From Acidobacteriota bacterium (lineage in GTDB: Bacteria > Actinomycetota > Acidimicrobiia > ATN3): a stretch of 37,380 bases of DNA. The stretch's first letter is position 1. Every line of letters starts with the position of its first letter. Below the pieces are notes generated by a model. The model did no database searches and was not told the origin of the DNA. It saw only the letters and a program-made list of their open reading frames with translations. The DNA is taken from assembly GCA_003577105.1 (NCBI GenBank), contig QEUQ01000020.1:1-37380 (forward strand), read 5' to 3'. The position numbers were made by a program, and so were the translations under genes. Positions 31,064-37,380 of the stretch are shown one piece after another.

Positions 31064-32635
31064 TTGCCCGAGACGATAACTTCCGAGGCGACTGACGAGC
31101 GCCTGGAGAGCTACCGAAAGGGGATGGTCCTCTCTCACTGGGCGCGGGCTAACCCGAATCAAGTCGCGCTCGCCTGGCAAGGCGGAGCTTGGTCGTTCGC
31201 CGAGCTCAATGGCGAGTGCAATCGGCTCGCCAAGGCGCTGAGAGGCCGAGGGCTCGACGCGGGCGACTCCCTTGCACTCATGTGCTCGAATCTTCCCGAG
31301 TTTGTTGTTGTCTGGGGGGCTGCGGCCCGAATTGGGCTTCGCTTGACTCCCGTCAATGTCTTTCTTCAGTCTCAGGAAGCCGCCTACATCGTCGAGAACT
31401 GCGGGGCCAAGGCGGTGGTTCTCGACGCGGGCCTTGGCCCTTCGGTAGAAGGCCTTCGCGAGCGATCCAATGCCCCCATTCGGATTGCGGTCAACGGTGA
31501 GATTGATGATTTCGATCCTTTCGCGGAGGTTGTCAGCAACCAAGATCCGGCTGATATCGAAGACCCGGTATTCGGCACAGTCATGTTCTACACGTCGGGT
31601 ACGACAGGTTTGCCCAAAGGGGTGAAGCGCAACGCAGATCCCGATTCGCGAACTGACGCACAGAACCTGTACCGATACGAACCCGGCGACCGCCATCTGT
31701 GCACAGGGCCGCTCTACCACGCGGCACCGTTGGCCTTTTCACTGGCTCAGCCCCTCGCGTTTGGTGCGGGAGTCGTACTAATGCGGAAGTGGGATGCAAA
31801 AGAAGCCCTTCGCTTGATCGATGACTGGGATATCTCACATACCCACATGGTTCCGACCATGTTTCACCGGCTTCTCTCGCTCCCTGAGCCGGTGCGAAAG
31901 GAGCACGAAACGTCAAGCGTTCGGTATGTGATTCACGGGGCGGCTCCGTGCCCGGTGGAGGTGAAGCAACGAATGCTCGATTGGCTCGGCCCAGTGGTCT
32001 ACGAGTACTACGCGGCGACAGAGGGGCTTGGCACATTCGTCAGTCCGGAGACGTGGCAAACGAAGCCCGGCACGGTCGGCAAACCACGCCCCGAGGGGCA
32101 GGTGATCGTTGGTGACGAAGACGCGGCGCCGCTTGGGGCCGGCGAAATTGGACTTGTATGGATCAAGGCGCCGGACACCGCCCGATTTGAGTATCACGGC
32201 GACGCCGAGAAGACCTCGTCGGCATATCGTGGCGACTATTTCACCCTTGGCGACATGGGCTATTTCGATGATGACGGGTATTTGTACCTGACTGATCGCA
32301 GCGCCAACTTGATCATTTCGGGTGGGGTCAACATCTATCCGGCCGAAGTCGATGCGGTCCTTCTCGAGCACCCCGCGGTCGGAGATGCTGCGGTTATCGG
32401 CGTGCCCCACGATGAGTGGGGGGAGGAAGTCAAGGCGGTCATAGAACTTCAGGATGGGCACGATCGCTCATCTGAACTTGAAGCAGAGCTCATTGAGTTT
32501 TGTCGCGACCGGCTTGCCCACTACAAGTGTCCGCGCAGCGTCGACTTCGTAGACGTCCTACCCCGTGCGGATAACGGCAAGATCTACAAGCGAATTCTCC
32601 GTGAGCACTACCGCGAGTTGTCCTCAGGTGATTAG
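31064..32635 (+). CDS. AMP-forming acyl-CoA synthetase (FadD-like)
   Basis: A TTG at 31064 with GGAAGGG upstream gives 523 residues. The class I adenylate-forming motifs are complete: P-loop YTSGTTGLPKGV (176-187), YEYYAATEG, TLGDMGYFDDDGYLYLTDR, the hinge, and the C-terminal catalytic Lys506 in NGKIYKRIL. It activates a carboxylic acid to acyl-AMP and then acyl-CoA. The chain length cannot be read from sequence. Lys506 is the residue known to be acetylated in related enzymes and freed by sirtuins, so regulation by the sirtuin at 8338 is conceivable. It is followed after 74 bp by a TetR regulator that may control it. Confidence 0.9.
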   Translation: MPETITSEATDERLESYRKGMVLSHWARANPNQVALAWQGGAWSFAELNGECNRLAKALRGRGLDAGDSLALMCSNLPEFVVVWGAAARIGLRLTPVNVFLQSQEAAYIVENCGAKAVVLDAGLGPSVEGLRERSNAPIRIAVNGEIDDFDPFAEVVSNQDPADIEDPVFGTVMFYTSGTTGLPKGVKRNADPDSRTDAQNLYRYEPGDRHLCTGPLYHAAPLAFSLAQPLAFGAGVVLMRKWDAKEALRLIDDWDISHTHMVPTMFHRLLSLPEPVRKEHETSSVRYVIHGAAPCPVEVKQRMLDWLGPVVYEYYAATEGLGTFVSPETWQTKPGTVGKPRPEGQVIVGDEDAAPLGAGEIGLVWIKAPDTARFEYHGDAEKTSSAYRGDYFTLGDMGYFDDDGYLYLTDRSANLIISGGVNIYPAEVDAVLLEHPAVGDAAVIGVPHDEWGEEVKAVIELQDGHDRSSELEAELIEFCRDRLAHYKCPRSVDFVDVLPRADNGKIYKRILREHYRELSSGD

Positions 32636-32682
32636 CAGAGCTCGCGAGGTGCCTTCACGACCGAGCTAGATCACTCAGCCAT

Positions 32683-32714
32683 CTCATTTGCTCTGTTACA
32701 GTGAGACAAATGAG
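32683..32714. promoter_or_regulatory. Inverted repeat over the TetR start codon, putative autoregulatory operator
   Basis: CTCATTTG (32683-32690) and CAAATGAG (32707-32714) are perfect 8-bp arms around 16 bases that contain CTGT-T-ACAG (32692-32700). The right arm covers the ATG at 32710. A site of this size and place fits binding by a TetR dimer or pair of dimers and would block its own transcription. Confidence 0.55.
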
Positions 32715-33396
32715 TCGCAATGTCGCAGCAAAGCGCAAACCGCGGGTAGCAGCCAGGCCCTACGACACCGATCAGGGTGTCGTTGACGTCTCTGCGCTCT
32801 TTGAGGGCCTCCCCGATGCGCCCGAGCCCTCGCTCGATCCGTTTCTTGATGCAGCCGCCCAATCATTTGCCCTATACGGGATCGCGCACTCGAGCGTCCC
32901 CGACATAGCGAAGCAAATGGGGGTCTCAAGAGCAACGGTCTATCGGCGTATCGGTACGGTCGAGTCAGCGGTGAGGCTTCTCCTTGCTCGAGAACTCAAC
33001 ACGATCCTGTCCGAGGCAGCAACCAGGCTCTCGAGCAGGAGTGTCGGGCCCGGCGAAGTCATCGATGTCCTCGTCTGGATTGCCGAGTACGCGCGTGATC
33101 ACGGGGTCCTGCAGACGGTGCTTCGCAGCGATGCCGAACTGATCGGACCATTCCTGACCCAGAACTTCTCTGCCATGGTGAGTCGCGCATCCGAAAGTGT
33201 CAGACCGCTCTTGAGTGCCGCCATGGACTCAGAACTGATCGCGCGTCGCGACCCGGCGATGATCGCCGACTGGCTGGCGCGGCTGCTGATTTCAATCGGG
33301 CTGGCGCCTCCCGAGGTGGAGCTGAGGCGCTTCTTCGACCAAGTCGTCAGACCGGTATTGGAGCCGCAGGCCAAGGCAAGGAGAGTGCGCACTTGA
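32710..33396 (+). CDS. TetR-family transcriptional regulator
   Basis: ATG 32710 gives 228 residues; a GTG nine bases upstream is the alternative. An unusual N-terminal extension of about 45 residues, basic then acidic/Pro-rich, precedes the TetR helix-turn-helix (PFLDAAAQSFALYGIAHSSVPDIAKQMGVSRATVYRRIG, read as helix 1 to recognition helix). The C-terminal ligand domain has no recognisable pocket motif. No Shine-Dalgarno is evident and TACAGT lies seven bases before the ATG, so a leaderless message is possible. It ends in a TTGA overlap with the UbiB-like gene. Between an acyl-CoA synthetase and a UbiB-like kinase, a lipid-related signal is likely. Confidence 0.85.
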   Translation: MSRNVAAKRKPRVAARPYDTDQGVVDVSALFEGLPDAPEPSLDPFLDAAAQSFALYGIAHSSVPDIAKQMGVSRATVYRRIGTVESAVRLLLARELNTILSEAATRLSSRSVGPGEVIDVLVWIAEYARDHGVLQTVLRSDAELIGPFLTQNFSAMVSRASESVRPLLSAAMDSELIARRDPAMIADWLARLLISIGLAPPEVELRRFFDQVVRPVLEPQAKARRVRT

Positions 33397-34757
33397 CTGC
33401 ACCAGTGACTGAATCCCCCGACATTCTCGGTGAGAGCCTTCTCGACCCCGAGCACCGGTCGGCAGTACTCGAGCAGCAGATCGGCAGCATTTCGCCGGTA
33501 GATCTCGCCCGGCTCACCACAATCCTTGCGACCTTTGGCCGTCACGGTCTGAACATTGCCTTGCGCAATGGTGCATTCGTAGCAGCGAGCCCGCAGGACC
33601 GCGTCCCGAGGGCCGCCGCCGTCGCGATACGTCGGAGTTTTGTAGATCTAGGTCCGGCATTTCTGAAGCTCGGCCAGTTCATTGCCTCGAGTCCGGGGCT
33701 CTTCCCCGAGGTTGTATCCGACGAGTGCCGCAAGCTCCTTGAAGACGTCCCGCCCGAGCCGGCCGAGAAAATCCGGGATGTGATCGAGCGGTCTTTCGAT
33801 GCTCCCATCGATGCCCTCTTCGATGAGTTCGACAATGAGCCAGTTGCGGCAGCGTCGATCGCGCAAGTACACCAAGCTCGCCTACACGACGGACGAAAGG
33901 TGGCCGTCAAGATTCGCCGGCCAAGGCTTGGCGTCCGGATTGAGCAGGACCTGCGCCTCTTGAAGGTTCTTGCCTTCGGGCTTCAGCGAGCCGGAGCAAT
34001 CGGGCAAGCCGCAAATCCTCCGGCCATCGTCAAGGACTTCGCATCAACCTTGCGAACCGAGATCGACTTCAACAACGAAGCCGCTCACATGATCGAGTTC
34101 GGGCGGAACCTCCGCTCTAACGGCCGTCACGACCGAGTCGTGGTTCCCGAGGCGATCGAGGGCATGTACAACGAGCGAGTCCTTGTGATGACTTTCATTG
34201 AGGGGCGTTCCGTGGCTGAAATTGCAGCGGCAGGCACGGAGGGCTATGACGTCGAGGGGCTCTTGCGAGCCGGCGTTAGAGCCTGGTTCGAGAGTGTCTT
34301 CGTCCACGGTTTCTTCCACGGTGACGTTCACGCAGGAAATCTCTTCATCACCGACGATGACAAGGTGGCCTTCCTAGATTTCGGGATCATGGGCCGCTTG
34401 GACGAACGAATCCGACATGTAATGCAGTCAACAATTTGGGCATTGCTCTCACGATCGGATTTCTCGGGCGTTGCGGACGCGCTGCTCCAGCTCAACGCGG
34501 CGTCAGGCCCGATCGACCCGAGGGTCGTCATGGCCGATGTCGAAGCGTTGGCGGGGCCGATCATTGAGCAGCCCCTTGCTGAGATCTCCTACGGCGAAGT
34601 CTTTTCCCAGTTGATCCAGGTTGCCACCAAGCACAAGATCCGAATGCCGGCCGAATTGGTACTAGTGGCAAAGCAGCTCGTGTATTTCGAGCGGTACGCG
34701 AAAGACGTCGCCCCCGACTACAAGATCTTGTCTGACACCGAGCTCTGGCGCCTCTAG
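33393..34757 (+). CDS. UbiB/ABC1/AarF-family atypical kinase
   Basis: Translation starts at TTG 33393, overlapping the TetR stop by four bases; the protein has 454 residues. Family marks are the KxGQ motif FLKLGQ (90-95) with SSPGLFPEVV, the Ala-rich loop AAAS (152-155) replacing the Gly-rich loop, Lys173 in VAVKIRRP, EIDFNNEA, the catalytic HGDVHAGNLF (309-318) and the metal-binding DFG (329-331). The two C-terminal membrane helices of UbiB are missing, so it should be soluble or peripheral. These proteins support isoprenoid-lipid (quinone) synthesis or membrane lipid homeostasis by an ATPase-like activity. No quinone biosynthesis gene is near. Its stop shares CTAG (34754-34757) with the convergent oxidoreductase. 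Confidence 0.9.
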   Translation: MTAPVTESPDILGESLLDPEHRSAVLEQQIGSISPVDLARLTTILATFGRHGLNIALRNGAFVAASPQDRVPRAAAVAIRRSFVDLGPAFLKLGQFIASSPGLFPEVVSDECRKLLEDVPPEPAEKIRDVIERSFDAPIDALFDEFDNEPVAAASIAQVHQARLHDGRKVAVKIRRPRLGVRIEQDLRLLKVLAFGLQRAGAIGQAANPPAIVKDFASTLRTEIDFNNEAAHMIEFGRNLRSNGRHDRVVVPEAIEGMYNERVLVMTFIEGRSVAEIAAAGTEGYDVEGLLRAGVRAWFESVFVHGFFHGDVHAGNLFITDDDKVAFLDFGIMGRLDERIRHVMQSTIWALLSRSDFSGVADALLQLNAASGPIDPRVVMADVEALAGPIIEQPLAEISYGEVFSQLIQVATKHKIRMPAELVLVAKQLVYFERYAKDVAPDYKILSDTELWRL

Positions 34758-36268
34758 CCCGAGGCCGCCTCTTCATCGGCCTCTGCGTCGGGCTCGGGAG
34801 CCATATCGCCGTGGCCATTGCCTGAGCCCTCAGGCGACGGCTCAGAAAAGGCGGATTTCGATGCACCGGCTTCGTGGTACTCGTCTTCGACGTTGACTTC
34901 CCAGACGTCGAAGTTTGCGCCATCAATATTCCTCACGGCGAGCATTGCCGTGAGCATCGAATGATCCTGATTGTTGTACTTATGCATGCCGTTTCGCCCT
35001 ACCGGGTGCAGGTTGGGCAGGGCGTCGAGGAACTCCCTAAGTACCGTGATGTGACTGGAGTAGTCGGCGTCATAGGTCGGATATGCCTTTGGTATCCGGA
35101 CGACGTATCCCTTCTCGACCGTGTTCTCCTTGATCAAGCCAAGCTTGACCATCTCCTTCTCGCCTAGTGCAATCAGCTCCTCGTCTTTCGAGTTCCAGAG
35201 CTCGTCGCCTTCAAACACGAAGTATTCGAGTCCCAGGCATGACTTCGAGGGGTCGGGGACGAGAGCGGGACTCCAGTTCTTGAAGTTCTGAATTCGCCCC
35301 AGTTTCACCTCTGGGGAGTGAACGTAGATCCAGTTATCGTCAAACAAGTGTTCCTCATTGACGACCAGCGCTACGGTGAGGAAATCCCGGTATTTCAGGC
35401 CTTGGCCGGCCTTTGCCACGTCCGCCGAAACGGGTGGATCCAGCTTGGCAATCAATTCCTGAATTGGCATCGTCGAGATCACGTCGGTTGCGTCATAGCG
35501 CTTCTCGGTGCCATCCGGGTGGCGCGCCGTGACTCCCGTAACCTTGCCCGGCTCCCAGTGGATCTTGACCACATCGGTCTCCATGTGGACCGGTATTCCC
35601 TTGGCCTCGACAAACGCCGTGAATTTCTCCCACATCATTCCCGGGCCCAATACGGGATACTCAAATTGTTCGATGAGGGTCTTGATTCCCTGCCCTTTGG
35701 GCTTGAATACGGCGTTGATCACCGCCGACCAAAGGCTGAGGCCTTGAATTCGCTGGGCCGCCCACTCTGCACGTATCTCGGTACATGGGATTCCCCACAC
35801 CTTTTCGGTATAGGTCTTGAAGAAGTGCTTGTAGAGACGCTCGCCGAAGTTGTTGACGATGTAGTCCTCGAAGGACTCGTTGCTCTTGCGCTTGAAGATC
35901 TTGGCCTTCATGTAGCTGAGCACGCAGAGGCCAGCTTCAAAGATCCCGAGGTTGCGTAGCGCGTTCATCGCCCGCAGCGGATAGTAGAAGAACTTACCGT
36001 CGTAGTAGATGCGACTGAGTCGCGGGCGGGTGATGAAGTCGTCGCCGATCATCTCGTGCCAAAGGTCTTCGACCTCACTGACCTTGGTGAAGAACCGATG
36101 GCCGCCAATGTCGAAGCGGTAGCCGTCTCGTTCTACTGTGCGGGAGATCCCGCCAACGACATCATCTTTCTCGAAGACGACACCTGGGATTCCGTGCTTG
36201 GTTAGCTCATGTGCTGCCGTTAGGCCCGCCGGGCCTCCACCGATTATGGCGACTTGCTTATCTGACAA
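34754..36268 (-). CDS. FAD-dependent oxidoreductase, amine-oxidase/UDP-galactopyranose-mutase-like
   Basis: The 504-residue protein starts MSDKQVAIIGGGPAGLTAA (GxGxxG at 10-15), with Glu33 as the ribose-binding acid, VVGGISRT and IGGHRFFTK, the N-terminal signature of the protoporphyrinogen-oxidase/UGM-like superfamily. The middle contains YTEKVWGIPCTEIRAEWAAQRI and the C-terminal cap ends near NVEDEYHEAG. About 40 acidic, Gly/Ser-rich residues follow as a disordered tail. Close relatives often sit in polysaccharide or glycolipid loci, consistent with the mannosyl-transfer genes in the window, but the substrate is not known. The hydrophobic patches fit peripheral membrane association. Confidence 0.78.
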   Translation of the reverse strand: MSDKQVAIIGGGPAGLTAAHELTKHGIPGVVFEKDDVVGGISRTVERDGYRFDIGGHRFFTKVSEVEDLWHEMIGDDFITRPRLSRIYYDGKFFYYPLRAMNALRNLGIFEAGLCVLSYMKAKIFKRKSNESFEDYIVNNFGERLYKHFFKTYTEKVWGIPCTEIRAEWAAQRIQGLSLWSAVINAVFKPKGQGIKTLIEQFEYPVLGPGMMWEKFTAFVEAKGIPVHMETDVVKIHWEPGKVTGVTARHPDGTEKRYDATDVISTMPIQELIAKLDPPVSADVAKAGQGLKYRDFLTVALVVNEEHLFDDNWIYVHSPEVKLGRIQNFKNWSPALVPDPSKSCLGLEYFVFEGDELWNSKDEELIALGEKEMVKLGLIKENTVEKGYVVRIPKAYPTYDADYSSHITVLREFLDALPNLHPVGRNGMHKYNNQDHSMLTAMLAVRNIDGANFDVWEVNVEDEYHEAGASKSAFSEPSPEGSGNGHGDMAPEPDAEADEEAASG

Positions 36269-36332
36269 TTCACGCCTCTCATGCCCCTGGGGTCCGGGGC
36301 CGGAGGATTCTACCGCCGCCCTGACGCGTCAC

Positions 36333-36920
36333 CTAGTCAAGGCTTAGAACCCAGTCGGTTACCCCGTACTGGCCGCTTGGTCCGGCAACAGTGAGTGCTC
36401 CAGCCATTTCGCCGTTTCTGTACAGCTGGCAAAGATAGAAGTCCTTGTAGGCCTTGCATCTCTCGGTCGACCACTTTGGACCCACTCCCAAATATCCGGT
36501 CATCAAGTCGTAACGCTCTTTGCCCTTGTTTGGTTCCAGCCAGAGGGCGGCAAACCCCGACTTGTCACTGGCGTTGAGCCTGTCGACGGCCTTGTCGGCG
36601 AGGGAATCGGCGATCTGCTCCACCGAAACCGTCTGTGACGGCGATGCCTTTGCTCGCGTTGGAGATGCACTTGGAGACTTCGTGGGAGATTCGCTCGGGG
36701 TGGCCGAGGTCTGCGTTGCGGGTACGACCTTCTCGGAGGTTGATTTGCCTAGCAGGAAGAACAGAGCGCCGGTCAGCACGACGATCACAACTCCTGCAAC
36801 TACCAACAGGGCAATCAGACCACCCTTGCTCTTCTCTTGTGGAGGCTGGGCATTACCACATGAAGGGCATACCGGAGTGCCGGGATATATCGGGGCATGG
36901 CAATAGACGCAATTGCTCAT
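36333..36920 (-). CDS. Zinc-ribbon, single-pass membrane protein with Ser/Thr/Pro stalk
   Basis: The 195-residue protein has a cytoplasmic zinc ribbon (C4xxC7 and C18xxC21), a membrane helix (about 33-57, LIALLVVAGVVIVVLTGALFF), a Ser/Thr/Pro-rich stalk (about 66-95, SPTKSPSASPTRAKASPS) and a small outer domain with SGFAALWLEPNKGKERYDLM and two Cys (ERCKAYKDFYLCQLY). The layout matches the anchored proteins at 395 and 2087 but the outer domain is not obviously related. Zinc-ribbon/TM/stalk proteins are common in actinobacteria and mostly uncharacterised. It overlaps the HAD gene by ATGA. Confidence 0.7.
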   Translation of the reverse strand: MSNCVYCHAPIYPGTPVCPSCGNAQPPQEKSKGGLIALLVVAGVVIVVLTGALFFLLGKSTSEKVVPATQTSATPSESPTKSPSASPTRAKASPSQTVSVEQIADSLADKAVDRLNASDKSGFAALWLEPNKGKERYDLMTGYLGVGPKWSTERCKAYKDFYLCQLYRNGEMAGALTVAGPSGQYGVTDWVLSLD

Positions 36921-37380
36921 GGAGATCCCTCACGGGTAGCTCCCGCTCCCACCAATTTCCGCACGGTATTGAGAATCGGCATTAGTACCTTTCGTTGGAT
37001 GTGAGTGCTGAGCGGCCCCTCGGGACCGATCGGATCAATGTAAATGGCAGTCATGCCGATGCGGTGCGCGCCATAGACGTCGGTGATGATCTGGTCTCCC
37101 GCGTGCGCTGCGTCCCTTGGGGCGACCCCGAGTGAACCGAGCACCCGCATGAAGCCTGACTTACGAGGCTTGGCGGCCATCCCTACAAAAGGGATCTCGT
37201 GTGATCGCAGGGTAGCTTCCACCCAATTGCGGGGGGAATTTGAGACGACACCTACAGCTAGTCCGGCTCCGTGCGCGCGATCGAGGAGCCCAGGACGTTC
37301 CGCCGCCAGCACGGGCGGGTGACCTCCGACGTGACGCGCTACGCGCAGGTGGGCGTGTGGGAGGGCGAGCTCGAGGTCGG
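36917..37380 (-). CDS. YqeG-like HAD phosphatase, partial at window edge
   Basis: The frame is open to the right edge (154 codons in the window), with an internal GTG at 37312. Clear HAD features: motif II VVSNS, motif III Lys in AAKPRKSGF, and motif IV GDQIITDVYGAHRIGMTAIYI, followed by IGPEGPLSTHIQRKVL, which is the class IIIA YqeG pattern. Motif I (DLDNT) should lie 25-40 residues before VVSNS, but only DLELAL is found there, with the second Asp as Glu and Thr as Ala. Either the true start and motif I lie beyond the window, or the sequence right of about 37300 is not its natural neighbour (GC rises to 73-77 percent there). Substrate unknown. Confidence 0.72.
   Translation of the reverse strand, partial: DLELALPHAHLRVARHVGGHPPVLAAERPGLLDRAHGAGLAVGVVSNSPRNWVEATLRSHEIPFVGMAAKPRKSGFMRVLGSLGVAPRDAAHAGDQIITDVYGAHRIGMTAIYIDPIGPEGPLSTHIQRKVLMPILNTVRKLVGAGATREGSP

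Noticed and set aside
32694-32702. TGTTACAGT shared with 10001-10009 as a common regulatory element
   Set aside because: A single shared 9-mer over 37 kb can arise by chance and the flanking bases differ.
36283-36300. GCCCC-N8-GGGGC hairpin between the zinc-ribbon and oxidoreductase genes as a terminator
   Set aside because: No U-tract follows in the direction of transcription; it is only a short GC stem.

Overview
The window reads as a chromosomal segment of an uncultured, moderately high-GC actinobacterium. Evidence: an actinobacterial-style Flp/Tad pilus locus with an excisionase-type HTH regulator beside it, an MptB-like GT-C mannosyltransferase plus a polyprenyl-phosphate mannose synthase, a fused biotin carboxylase/BCCP, a split methylmalonyl-CoA mutase, many GTG/TTG starts with 1-8 bp overlaps, and a large secreted protein with YFAEGYT-type repeats of the sort I associate with deep-branching actinobacterial lineages. 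Genus-level placement is not possible from the sequence alone. No tRNA, rRNA, CRISPR array, IS element, integrase or replication origin was seen.

Layout. 1-1048: C-terminus of a peptide-type ABC substrate-binding protein, an 18-bp tandem repeat, then an ORF whose first ~20 residues look like an ABC permease N-terminus but whose remainder is a membrane-anchored protein related to the gene at 2087. This is either a real rearrangement or a chimeric contig end. 1061-7058: epoxide-hydrolase-like gene (-), then a run of + strand genes: Pro/Ser/Thr-rich anchored protein, CoA-disulfide-reductase-like flavoprotein, PduO-type cobalamin adenosyltransferase, leucyl aminopeptidase, small membrane protein. 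7055-9808 (-): rhodanese-ThiF/MoeB fusion, sirtuin, unknown winged-helix protein. 9809-10126: palindrome-rich, AT-rich regulatory stretch. 10127-16652: small beta-barrel-like protein, HTH_17 protein (-), and a nine-gene Flp/Tad pilus operon (cpaB, cpaE, tadA, tadB, tadC, pilin-like, two tadE-like, tadG-like).

16762-23650: methylmalonyl-CoA mutase large subunit with a coupled GT-C mannosyltransferase, a 54-residue basic protein, biotin carboxylase/BCCP divergent from biotin ligase, and a class IV aminotransferase. 23683-30106: 1207-residue secreted FG-GAP/repeat protein, polyprenyl-phosphate mannose synthase, and a second large polytopic membrane protein. 30076-34757: helical-repeat protein, acyl-CoA synthetase, TetR regulator with a putative operator over its start, and a UbiB/ABC1-type kinase. 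34754-37380 (-): FAD-dependent oxidoreductase, zinc-ribbon anchored protein, and a partial YqeG-like HAD protein at the right edge, where GC content rises and the expected HAD motif I is not found.

Functionally the genes fall into three themes. One is propionyl/methylmalonyl-CoA and acyl-CoA metabolism (adenosyltransferase, mutase, biotin carboxylase, biotin ligase, acyl-CoA synthetase). Another is the cell surface (Flp pilus, polyprenol-linked mannosylation, Ser/Thr/Pro-rich anchored proteins, the large secreted repeat protein). The third is redox and sulfur handling (CoA-disulfide reductase, rhodanese-ThiF). Several convergent pairs end on a shared CTAG, so the region is extremely compact.
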